Shown here piece after piece: positions 1 through 6,302 of a stretch of DNA of 8,310 nucleotides. The translations under genes and the position numbers were made by a program. The DNA is taken from contig PNJM01000108.1 in the NCBI GenBank assembly GCA_013821865.1, forward strand, positions 1-8,310, written 5' to 3'. Under the pieces are notes generated by a model, which was not told the DNA's origin, ran no database searches, and was given only the letters and a program-made list of their open reading frames with translations. The stretch is from Rhodocyclaceae bacterium (GTDB taxonomy: Bacteria > Pseudomonadota > Gammaproteobacteria > Burkholderiales > Rhodocyclaceae). Numbering within the stretch: the stretch's first letter is position 1; each line of letters opens with the position of its first letter.

Positions 1-548
1 GCCAGCACCCAGAGGTCGCCCGCGTTGGGGTGCAGTTCGAGCAGCCGCGCCAGTTCGCCGTGGGCGACGATGACCACGATGCCGCCGAAGGACACCATCA
101 CCCCCAGCCATTCCAGCGGGCGCAGGCGCTTGCCGAGCAGCGCCCATGAGAGTCCGATGATCATGATGGGCGTGGCCGAAGCGAGCAGCACGCCGTTGGT
201 GGCGGTGGTGTGGGTCAGGCCGATATAGGTCAGGGCGTTGTGGCAGGCGCCGCCGAAGAGCCCCAGCATCGCCAGGACGCGCCAGTGGGCCATGACCTCG
301 CGCCATTGCGCGCGCAGGTGCGGCCAGGCCCAGGGCAGCAGGCAGGCGAAAGCGATGGCCCAGCGCCAGAAGGAAAGGGCAATGGGCGGCACGTCGCCGC
401 GGATCCAGCGGCCGACCACCCAGTTGCCGGACCAGAACAGCACGGTCAGGGTCAGGAGCAGATAGGCGAAGGCGCGGGAGGGGGTGGGGGCGGTGGTGGA
501 CAAGGCAGGTGGGCGGGCTGGCGGACGGTGGTGAATTCTAACCGGCAT
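1..548 (-). CDS. EamA/DMT-family transporter, N-terminal part (runs off left edge)
   Basis: Inner-membrane permease of the drug/metabolite transporter superfamily; the substrate cannot be told from sequence. The minus strand translates without a stop from ATG at 548-546 to the window edge, about 182 of the usual ~300 residues. After a Pro/Thr/Arg-rich leader (about 26 aa), a first membrane helix contains LTLTVLFWSGNWVVGR. A second hydrophobic stretch starts near FWRWAIAF, then LGLFGGACHNALTYIGL, then the typical EamA segment TTATNGVLLASATPIMI, then LGVMVSFGGIVVIV. This matches the first EamA half-repeat (five helices); the second half is missing only because the window ends. The start is uncertain: ATG 548 has no visible Shine-Dalgarno, and TTG at 503 would remove the odd leader. 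The gene is divergent from the kor operon and its 5' end lies 5 bp from the FNR-type box. I see no functional tie to the operon. Confidence 0.85.
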   Translation of the reverse strand, partial: MPVRIHHRPPARPPALSTTAPTPSRAFAYLLLTLTVLFWSGNWVVGRWIRGDVPPIALSFWRWAIAFACLLPWAWPHLRAQWREVMAHWRVLAMLGLFGGACHNALTYIGLTHTTATNGVLLASATPIMIIGLSWALLGKRLRPLEWLGVMVSFGGIVVIVAHGELARLLELHPNAGDLWVL

Positions 549-552
549 GTAA

Positions 553-566
553 TTGATCGAGGTCAA
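553..566 (+). promoter_or_regulatory. FNR/ANR/DNR-type binding site
   Basis: The sequence reads TTGAT-CGAG-GTCAA, a dyad with one mismatch to the FNR-family consensus TTGAT-N4-ATCAA (G for A at the first base of the right half). It is centred at 559.5, exactly 41.5 bp before a predicted start at 601, the standard activating position for class II FNR/CRP-family promoters. It is the only such dyad I found outside coding sequence. By family knowledge it would bind an oxygen-sensing FNR/ANR or an NO-sensing DNR-type protein. Which paralogue binds cannot be told from the site. Confidence 0.8.
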
Positions 567-576
567 ACCGAAGCGG

Positions 577-603
577 GTTTTATGGCCGCATTATGCCTGT
601 CAA
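577..603 (-). promoter_or_regulatory. possible divergent promoter for the EamA gene
   Basis: On the minus strand a perfect TTGACA (603-598) is followed after 15 bp by TAAAAC (582-577), a 4 of 6 match to the -10 consensus. The spacing is shorter than the optimal 17 bp, so support is weak. If used, transcription would start near 570 and the FNR-type box would lie just downstream of it, which would fit repression of the transporter by the same regulator. Confidence 0.3.
589..601 (+). promoter_or_regulatory. -10 element and predicted transcription start of the kor operon
   Basis: The hexamer CATTAT (589-594) matches TATAAT at 4 of 6 bases. It occupies -12 to -7 if transcription starts at 601, the distance imposed by the FNR-type box at -41.5. 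No good -35 hexamer is seen, as expected for an activator-dependent promoter. The predicted 5' leader is only about 30 nt. Confidence 0.6.
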
Positions 604-620
604 TGGCATTAAGCCATGAT

Positions 621-625
621 GGAGG
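621..625 (+). promoter_or_regulatory. ribosome binding site choosing ATG 631
   Basis: GGAGG at 621-625 stands 5 nt before ATG 631, ideal spacing. Two earlier in-frame ATG codons (616 and 619) lie upstream of or within this motif and have no Shine-Dalgarno of their own, so 631 is preferred over the longest reading frame. Confidence 0.7.
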
Positions 626-630
626 GTGGA

Positions 631-2439
631 ATGGGCGAAATACGACCGCCGTCGGAAGCGCCAGGCGCGCCGGCGGCCGAGCAGCGCGAATACATCTCCG
701 ACGACCCGCGCGACATCGGCTGGGTCAAGCAGAATGTCCCCTGCCAGTCGGCCTGTCCGGCCGGCACCAATGTCCCGGTCTATATCCGGGAAATCATCGA
801 GCGCCAGTACGGCCGCTCCTACGAAACCAACCGTGAAGCGAATGTCCTGCCCGGCGTGCTCGGGCGCATCTGCTCGCGGCCCTGCGAGTCGCAGTGCCGC
901 CACGGCTGGCCGGGCAACGGCGAGCCGGTGGCGATCTGCCACCTGAAGCGCGTCGCCGCCGACCTCAAGGACGCCGGCCACCGCATTACCGAGCGCCTCT
1001 ATTCGCCCACCGGCAAGCGCGTGGCCATCGTCGGCGCGGGGCCGGCCGGCGTGGCGGCGGCGCACGATCTTTCGCTGCTCGGCCACGACGTGGTGATCCT
1101 CGAGCGCGAGGAACTCGCCGGCGGCATGCTGCGCTACGGCATCCCGGAGTTCCGCCTGCCGCGCGGCACGCTGGACGTTGAACTGCACAACGCGCTGCGT
1201 CTCGGCGTGCAGCTGCGCACCGGCGTGGAGATCGGCACTGCGAAAGGGCAGACGCCGCTGGCCGCGCTGCTGCACGACTACGACGCGGTGCTGCTGGCGA
1301 CCGGCTGCATGGCGGCGTCGCCGCTGCCGCTGCAGGGCGAATGGGAGAAGCGCGACCCGGGCAAGGAACTGGCCGACGTCGAATACGGGCTGGATTTCCT
1401 GGTGCAGATGCACCGCGGCGAGAAGAAACGCGTCGGCAAGCGCGTCGCCGTGGTCGGCGCCGGCTTCACCGCGCTGGACTGTGCGCGCGTGGCGGCCCGG
1501 CTCGGCGCCGAGGAAGTCACCATCCATATCCGCACCGCCGAGGAATACATCCCGGTCACCCAGGAGGAGATTTTCGAGGCCAAGCGCGAGGGCGTGCGCA
1601 TCAAGGGCCTGCGCACGCCGGTCGGGCTCGCCACCGACGACAAGGGACGCCTCACCGGCATCGAGTTCGTGCAGAACCGCCTCGGCGGCTGGCGCGCGGG
1701 CGGCCGGCGGCAGGCCATTCCCATCGAGGGCTCGGAGTTCGTCGAGCCCTGCGACACGCTCATCATCGCCATCGGCCAGCAGACGGTGAACGATTTCCTC
1801 GGCACCAAGCTGGAGCTCGACCGCTGGGGCAACGTGCGCGTCGGCGAGAACGGCATGACCTCGCAGGCCGGCCTGTTCGCCGCCGGCGACTACGTGCGCG
1901 GCGCCTCCACCGTGGTGGAGGCCGTCGGCCACGGCCGCCACACCGCGCGGCGCATCGACGCCTGGCTGATGCACCACGAGCGGCGCCGCCAGGTGGTGCG
2001 CATCGTGCCGGTCGACAAGCCCCTGCGCGAGCGGGCCTTCGACTTCATCCCGCGCCAGCACATGCCGACGGCGCCGCTGGCCGAACGCATGCGCGGCGTC
2101 GGCCGCGAGGTCGAGACCGGCATGGACGAGCAGACTGCCTTCGAGGAGGCCAAGCGCTGCTACCTGTGCAACCTGCGCTACCAGATCGACATCGACCGCT
2201 GCATTTTCTGCCGCGCCTGCATCGAGGTGGCGCCGCGCAACTGCATCAAGCTGGTGCGCGGCGTCGAGATCGGCGACGACGGCGCCTACGGCAGGCTGCT
2301 GGAGACCAAGGAGTGGAACCAGGTCGGCGCCATCTGGATCGACAACAACGAGTGCATCCGCTGCGGCCAGTGCTATAACGCCTGCCCGGTGCAGTGCATC
2401 TCGATCTCGCGCTGCGAACTCACCGAGGTGGAGGTCTGA
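631..2439 (+). CDS. NADPH-dependent FAD/Fe-S oxidoreductase, KorC-like (GltD/NfnB-type with C-terminal ferredoxin domain)
   Basis: Predicted electron-transfer subunit linking the KorAB enzyme to NADP(H); 602 aa from ATG 631. An N-terminal Fe-S region has C38, C42, C81, C85 and C89, as in the GltD/DPYD helical domain but without that domain's first Cys pair. The FAD-binding GAGPAG (135-140) is followed by the family signature GGMLRYGIPEFRLP. The second dinucleotide motif GAGFTA (276-281) and the IAIGQ segment mark the NADPH domain. The FAD-closing AAGDYVRGASTVVEAVGHG follows. A CxxC pair (C510, C513) precedes a ferredoxin domain: cluster I ligands C524, C527, C530 with Ala534 where the fourth Cys is expected (C538 is nearby), and a complete cluster II C575, C578, C581, C585-Pro. 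The family fits GltD-like flavoproteins, and its size and content resemble the NADP-binding subunit of Azoarcus evansii 2-oxoglutarate:NADP+ oxidoreductase (from memory). First gene of the operon; the next ATG follows its stop after 1 nt. Confidence 0.88.
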   Translation: MGEIRPPSEAPGAPAAEQREYISDDPRDIGWVKQNVPCQSACPAGTNVPVYIREIIERQYGRSYETNREANVLPGVLGRICSRPCESQCRHGWPGNGEPVAICHLKRVAADLKDAGHRITERLYSPTGKRVAIVGAGPAGVAAAHDLSLLGHDVVILEREELAGGMLRYGIPEFRLPRGTLDVELHNALRLGVQLRTGVEIGTAKGQTPLAALLHDYDAVLLATGCMAASPLPLQGEWEKRDPGKELADVEYGLDFLVQMHRGEKKRVGKRVAVVGAGFTALDCARVAARLGAEEVTIHIRTAEEYIPVTQEEIFEAKREGVRIKGLRTPVGLATDDKGRLTGIEFVQNRLGGWRAGGRRQAIPIEGSEFVEPCDTLIIAIGQQTVNDFLGTKLELDRWGNVRVGENGMTSQAGLFAAGDYVRGASTVVEAVGHGRHTARRIDAWLMHHERRRQVVRIVPVDKPLRERAFDFIPRQHMPTAPLAERMRGVGREVETGMDEQTAFEEAKRCYLCNLRYQIDIDRCIFCRACIEVAPRNCIKLVRGVEIGDDGAYGRLLETKEWNQVGAIWIDNNECIRCGQCYNACPVQCISISRCELTEVEV

Positions 2440-2440
2440 G

Positions 2441-3493
2441 ATGGCGGAAACAGCCAAGAGCGCGCGCCATCACGTCGTCGTCGGCAGCGGCGTGGCCGGA
2501 TTCCAGGCGGCGGAAACCCTGCGCGAGCGCGATCCGGACAGCCGCATCACCATCCTCACGCTGTCGAGGCTGCTCTTCTACAAGCGCTACGACCTGCCCA
2601 AGGTATTCCGCGGCAGCCGCGACTGGCGCGAGTTCCTCGTCCACCCGGCGGAGTTCTACCGCGACCGCCGCATCGGCATGCGCCGCGCCAGCCACGTGGC
2701 CAACGTCGATTCGCGGCGCAAGGTCATCACGCTCGACCACAAGGAGGAAATCCGCTTCGATACGCTGCTGGTGGCTTCCGGCGGGCGCGCCTACCTGCCC
2801 GAGGAGCTGGCCGAGTTCCGGCCGCTCATGCACAACTTCGGCAGCTACGAGGACGCCATCACGATGGCGAAGGCGCTGCCCGAGCGCGGCCACGCCATCA
2901 TGCTGGGCGGCGACATGATCGGCCTGGATCTCGCCCGCACGCTCATCGACACGCAGCACCGCGTCACGCTGGTGGCGGGCCCGCACACCTTCTGGCCGCA
3001 CGAGGTGGGCGAGAGCGAGCGGCCGGCGCTGGTCGCCACGCTGGAGAAGATGGGCATCGAAGTGATCGAGGGCGCCGACACCGGCGGCATCGCCTCCATC
3101 GAGCAGGGCGCGCGCGGCTTCTCGGCGCGGCGCGTGCTGTTCAAGGACGGCACCGAGATCGCCGGCGACGTGGTAATGCCCTTCTTCGGCCTGATGCCCT
3201 CGGTGGAGTTCATGCTCGGGTCAGGGGTGGACATCGAGCGCGGGCTGTTGGTGAGCCCGGGGCTGCGCACCACCGACGAGAGCATCTACGCGGCGGGCGA
3301 CGTCTGCCAGATCTGGTCGGACGCGGAGCGGCGCTACCGCTTCTACTACGGCTGGAAGAACGTGCGGGCGATGGGCGATCTCGCCGCGCGCAACATCACC
3401 GGCAGCAGCGATCCGTGGGTGCCGGCGCAGGATGAAAAGCTGCACATCTCGGGCGACGGCAGGATCCAGTCGCCGTTCTGGGAGTACGAATAA
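2441..3493 (+). CDS. FAD-dependent pyridine nucleotide-disulfide-type oxidoreductase with eroded NAD motif
   Basis: 350-aa cytoplasmic flavoprotein of the rubredoxin-reductase/NirB-N-terminal family (Pyr_redox_2). The FAD-binding motif GSGVAG is at 15-20, and KRYDLPKVF matches the family's YxRxxLSK-like segment. The closing FAD motif YAAGD is at 283-287. The internal NAD(P)-binding repeat reads LGGDMIGLDLA (155-165): the middle Gly of GxGxxG is Asp158, and the usual acidic residue at the end of the second strand is Ala179 (VTLVAGPH). Classical NADH binding is therefore doubtful. It is a little shorter than the usual ~390-420 aa and lacks a normal C-terminal interface domain; it ends SPFWEYE. 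No Fe-S cysteines are seen. A perfect GGAGGT (2430-2435) lies 5 nt before ATG 2441, and the stop TAA overlaps the ATG of korA by one base, so translational coupling is likely. The role is inferred: an electron-transfer partner of the KorAB complex, acceptor unknown. Confidence 0.82.
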   Translation: MAETAKSARHHVVVGSGVAGFQAAETLRERDPDSRITILTLSRLLFYKRYDLPKVFRGSRDWREFLVHPAEFYRDRRIGMRRASHVANVDSRRKVITLDHKEEIRFDTLLVASGGRAYLPEELAEFRPLMHNFGSYEDAITMAKALPERGHAIMLGGDMIGLDLARTLIDTQHRVTLVAGPHTFWPHEVGESERPALVATLEKMGIEVIEGADTGGIASIEQGARGFSARRVLFKDGTEIAGDVVMPFFGLMPSVEFMLGSGVDIERGLLVSPGLRTTDESIYAAGDVCQIWSDAERRYRFYYGWKNVRAMGDLAARNITGSSDPWVPAQDEKLHISGDGRIQSPFWEYE

Positions 3494-5286
3494 TGGCGAC
3501 CGATATCCAGATCTCCATCGTCGGCTCGGCGGGCGACGGCACCATCGCCGCCGGTGAAATCCTGCGCAGCGCGCTGGCCGGCATGGGCTACAAGGTGATC
3601 AGTTTCGATGTCTATCCGCCGGAAATCCGCGGCTTCGGCAAGTGCATCGCGCGCATGCGCATCACCACCGAGCAGGCCTATTCGCTCAAGAACAAGTCCG
3701 ACGTGCTGATCTCGCTCGACGACAGCCATGCCATCCCGCACGCGGGCGAAGTGCGCGAGTGCGGCGCCGTCATCTACGAGCGCGGTTCCATCGTGCAGCT
3801 GCCCGAGGGCGGCCACATCAGCGCCCACATCGGGCCGGGGCAGCTGCCGTATCCGGTGCCGATCCGCGAACTGTCGGAGAAGAGCACCGGCGCCAACCGC
3901 TCGCGCAACATCGTCGTACTGGGTTTCCTTGCCGGCCTGCTCAGCCTGCCGGCGGAGGCCTTCAGGAAAGCCATCGGCAGGAAGTTCAAGAGCAAGGCGG
4001 CAGCGGCCGAAGCGAGCGAGGCGGCCTTCAAGGCCGGGCTGGACCTTGCCGCGCAGACCTTCAAGCTGGACGACGTGATGTTCGGCCCGCCGGTGTCGAC
4101 CGTCGTGGCGGGCGCCACGGTGGAAATGATCAACGGCAACGCCGCGGTGGTGCGCGGCGCGCTGGATGCCGGCATCGATACCTTCTTCGGCTATCCGATC
4201 ACGCCGGCCACCTCGATCATGGAGCGCCTGGCGTCGGAAATGCCCAAGCGCGGTGCGCGCCTGCTGCAGACCGAGGACGAGATCTCCGCCATCTCGGCCA
4301 CCATCGGCGCTGGCTTCGCCGGCGCGCGGGCGGCCACCTCCACCTCGGGGCCGGGCCTCGCCCTCATGGCGGAGATGCTGGGCCTGGGCGTCATCGCCGA
4401 GGTGCCGAGCGTGGTCTTCGTTTCCCAGCGCGGCGGGCCGTCCACCGGCATGCCGACCAAGACCGAGCAGTCGGACCTGCACATGGCGGTGTATGGCGGC
4501 CACGGCGATGCGCCGCGCATCGTCATCGCGCCGACCAACGTGGATGGATGCTACCGCTGCGGCGGCAAGGCCTTCGAGATGGCGGAGGCCTACCAGACGC
4601 CGGTGATCGTCCTGCTCGACCTTTACCTTTCCAACCGTTACGAAACGGTGGTGTTTCCGTCGCGGCCACCCTTCGAGGCGGACTGCAACCGCAAGCCGGG
4701 CAAGCTGCAGGCGGGCGAGCAGTACAAGCGCTTCGCCCTGACCGGGGATTTGATCAGCCCGCGCGCCATTCCGGGCGAGAAGGGCGGCATGCACGTCATC
4801 ACCGGCCTCGAGCACAATGAGCTGGGCCGGCCCAACGACCAGGCCCAGATGCACGAGGCGATGAGCCGCAAGCGCCACGAGAAGCTCAAGGCGGCGCTGA
4901 GGCATCCGGATTTCACGCACTACAAGCGTTTCGGCGACGAGGGGCAAGTGGATGTGGGGCTGATTTCCTGGGGCTCGACCTTCGGCGAGTGCCTGGAGGC
5001 CATGTACAAGGCGCGCGGCGAGGGCATCCGCTGCGCGGCGATGAAGGTGGTGATGCTCTCGCCCTTCCCGACGCATGGCGTGGCGGCGTTCATGAACGAT
5101 TGCAAGCAGGTGCTGGTGCCGGAGCTGAATTACCAGGGGCAGTTCGCCAACCTGCTGCAGGCGCACGTGGCGAAGCCCGTGACCAGGCTGAACCGCGTGC
5201 CGGGCGAGCCGATGAAGGTCGAGGACATCCTCGAAGAAATCCGCCGCCTGGCGGGGCGTGGCAAAACGGCGCAAAAGGCGGCCTAG
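3493..5286 (+). CDS. korA: 2-oxoacid (2-oxoglutarate):ferredoxin oxidoreductase, fused gamma-alpha subunit
   Basis: Catalytic subunit of the enzyme that converts a 2-oxoacid plus CoA to acyl-CoA, CO2 and two low-potential electrons. 597 aa. The gamma domain comes first (about 1-190), with the loop GSAGDG (10-15) followed by a segment RGFGKCIARMRI. The alpha domain starts near 210: YPITP (234-238), the signature of this family; TEDE; TSGPGLALMAE; RGGPSTG (313-319) followed by PTKTEQSDL; and GHGDAPR with Arg342, which lines up with the substrate-carboxylate Arg of the Sulfolobus enzyme (from memory). The C-terminal domain has the ISWGSTFGE and VPELNYQGQ segments. The gamma-alpha fusion is the two-subunit architecture typical of 2-oxoglutarate-type enzymes. 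Substrate choice is inferred from architecture and context; pyruvate or 2-oxoisovalerate are not excluded. ATG overlaps the preceding stop; a modest GGAG lies 8 nt upstream. No cluster-binding motif is seen here, so electrons must leave through KorB. Confidence 0.93.
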   Translation: MATDIQISIVGSAGDGTIAAGEILRSALAGMGYKVISFDVYPPEIRGFGKCIARMRITTEQAYSLKNKSDVLISLDDSHAIPHAGEVRECGAVIYERGSIVQLPEGGHISAHIGPGQLPYPVPIRELSEKSTGANRSRNIVVLGFLAGLLSLPAEAFRKAIGRKFKSKAAAAEASEAAFKAGLDLAAQTFKLDDVMFGPPVSTVVAGATVEMINGNAAVVRGALDAGIDTFFGYPITPATSIMERLASEMPKRGARLLQTEDEISAISATIGAGFAGARAATSTSGPGLALMAEMLGLGVIAEVPSVVFVSQRGGPSTGMPTKTEQSDLHMAVYGGHGDAPRIVIAPTNVDGCYRCGGKAFEMAEAYQTPVIVLLDLYLSNRYETVVFPSRPPFEADCNRKPGKLQAGEQYKRFALTGDLISPRAIPGEKGGMHVITGLEHNELGRPNDQAQMHEAMSRKRHEKLKAALRHPDFTHYKRFGDEGQVDVGLISWGSTFGECLEAMYKARGEGIRCAAMKVVMLSPFPTHGVAAFMNDCKQVLVPELNYQGQFANLLQAHVAKPVTRLNRVPGEPMKVEDILEEIRRLAGRGKTAQKAA

Positions 5287-5290
5287 GAGG
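5285..5290 (+). promoter_or_regulatory. strong ribosome binding site of korB
   Basis: A perfect AGGAGG lies 5 nt before ATG 5296 and overlaps the TAG stop of korA (5284-5286). The best Shine-Dalgarno of the operon before its smallest subunit could help keep beta in step with alpha. Confidence 0.8.
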
Positions 5291-5295
5291 ACACA

Positions 5296-6198
5296 ATGGG
5301 CGATATCAAACCGGTCTATCTCGAGGAAAAGCTCAGGGAAGTCGAGGAGAGCGGGCGGCTCGACTACCGCTCGAAGACGCTGCCGACCTGGTGCCCGGGC
5401 TGCGGCTATTTCTCCATCGTCGAGGCAGTGGCTGCTTCTTTATGCGAGCTGAACATCCCGAACGAGAATGCCGTGATGGTGTCCGGCATCGGCTGCTCCT
5501 CGCGCTTCCCGTTCTTCGTGAACACCTACGGCTTCCACACCCTGCACGGCCGCGCGCTGCCGGTGGCCACCGGCGTGAAGACAGCCAACGATGCGCTGAC
5601 CGTGGTGGCGGTGGGCGGCGACGGCGACGGCTTCGCCATCGGCGGCGGCCACGTGCCGCACGCGGCGCGGCGCAACGTGGACATCACCTACCTGCTGTTC
5701 GACAACGGCATCTACGGTCTGACCAAGGGCCAGACCTCGCCTACCTCGGCCATCGGTTTCCGCACGCCGACTTCGCCCTATGACAACCCGGACCGCCCGC
5801 TCAACCCGCTCATGATGCTGCTTTCCTACGGCGCCAGCTGGGTCGGGCAGGCCTACGCCGGCCGCCCCGACCACCTGCACAAGATGATCACCCAGGCCAT
5901 GTCGCATCGCGGCTTCTCTTACCTGCACATCCTCTCGCCCTGCGTCACCTTCGATAAGACGCACCGCACCTACAGCAACCTCGGCGTGCAGGTGCGCGAC
6001 CTGCCCGCCGACCACGATCCCTCGGACAGGCTGGCGGCGCTGCGCGAGGCCATGCACGACGAGACGCCGGCCCTCGGGCTGTACTTCCGCGAAGAGCGGC
6101 CGACGCTGGGGGATGCCCTCGACGGGCTGGTGGAGAAGGCGGGCGGGGAGGTTGCCGCGAAGGCAACGGCCAAGCCGGCGCGCAAGGCCCGTCGCTGA
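5296..6198 (+). CDS. korB: 2-oxoacid (2-oxoglutarate):ferredoxin oxidoreductase, beta subunit (TPP and [4Fe-4S])
   Basis: Thiamine-diphosphate-binding subunit, 300 aa, close to the usual size. The TPP/Mg site is clear: GDGDGFAIG (108-116) and DNGIYGLTKGQTSPT (136-150). Four cysteines fit the single [4Fe-4S] cluster: C33 and C36 in CPGCG, C67 in GIGCSS, and C216 in LSPCVTF. Their spacing is nearly the same as that of the Sulfolobus ligands C12, C15, C46, C197 (from memory). With KorA it makes the full catalytic unit; without a ferredoxin-like delta subunit it must hand electrons to free ferredoxin or to the two flavoproteins encoded upstream. The tail, from about residue 283, is a low-complexity Ala/Lys/Arg segment ending KPARKARR, probably disordered. 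It starts 9 nt after korA and is the last gene of the operon. Confidence 0.94.
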   Translation: MGDIKPVYLEEKLREVEESGRLDYRSKTLPTWCPGCGYFSIVEAVAASLCELNIPNENAVMVSGIGCSSRFPFFVNTYGFHTLHGRALPVATGVKTANDALTVVAVGGDGDGFAIGGGHVPHAARRNVDITYLLFDNGIYGLTKGQTSPTSAIGFRTPTSPYDNPDRPLNPLMMLLSYGASWVGQAYAGRPDHLHKMITQAMSHRGFSYLHILSPCVTFDKTHRTYSNLGVQVRDLPADHDPSDRLAALREAMHDETPALGLYFREERPTLGDALDGLVEKAGGEVAAKATAKPARKARR

Positions 6199-6216
6199 GC
6201 GGCTGCGATCCCGCCG

Positions 6217-6225
6217 TGGCATAAT
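6217..6225 (+). promoter_or_regulatory. possible extended -10 promoter of relA
   Basis: TGGCATAAT combines a TGn extension with CATAAT (5 of 6 to TATAAT), starting 19 bp after the korB stop. No convincing -35 is seen at the right distance, which an extended -10 can tolerate. Transcription would start near 6232, putting both hairpins below into the relA leader. Confidence 0.45.
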
Positions 6226-6236
6226 TCGCCTTGCAG

Positions 6237-6254
6237 GTCGGCCTTCAGGCCGAC
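6237..6254. repeat. REP-like palindrome, hairpin 1
   Basis: GTCGGCC-TTCA-GGCCGAC forms a perfect 7-bp GC-rich stem with a 4-nt loop. No T-run follows, so it is a poor intrinsic terminator. It shares the GTCGG foot and layout with the second hairpin 14 bp downstream, in the style of repetitive extragenic palindromes. Confidence 0.6.
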
Positions 6255-6268
6255 GCAGCGCGTTATGT

Positions 6269-6282
6269 CGGGCTAAAGCCCG
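6269..6282. repeat. REP-like palindrome, hairpin 2
   Basis: CGGGC-TAAA-GCCCG forms a perfect 5-bp stem (6 with the inner T-A pair). Preceded by TGT it gives the same TGTCGG-type foot as hairpin 1. It is followed by GCCGGCATTTCCCC and no T-run. The two hairpins together look like a REP doublet. Confidence 0.55.
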
Positions 6283-6302
6283 GCCGGCATTTCCCCACCA
6301 TT

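Noticed and set aside
616..630. ATG 616 or 619 as start of the first kor gene
   Set aside because: The Shine-Dalgarno GGAGG at 621-625 lies after these codons and is correctly placed only for ATG 631.
210..836. A 208-codon plus-strand frame crossing the divergent promoter region
   Set aside because: It reads through the complement of the EamA gene, the FNR-type box and the start of the first kor gene in another frame; Gly/Gln/Arg-rich and without motif.
580..2457. A 625-codon open frame on the minus strand opposite the first flavoprotein gene
   Set aside because: Its product is His/Ala/Arg/Asp-rich without any recognisable domain, as expected from the complement of high-GC codons. The plus strand encodes a clear enzyme with cofactor motifs over the same span.
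4746..4756. Second FNR-like half-site (TTGATCAG) inside korA
   Set aside because: Only one half-site, no dyad, and located in coding sequence far from any start.
3346..5274. A 642-codon open frame on the minus strand opposite korA
   Set aside because: Same shadow effect: low-complexity His/Arg/Ala composition, no motif, while KorA on the plus strand has YPITP and other family signatures throughout.
6237..6290. Rho-independent terminator of the kor operon
   Set aside because: Stable hairpins are present, but neither is followed by a T-run; REP-like elements describe them better.
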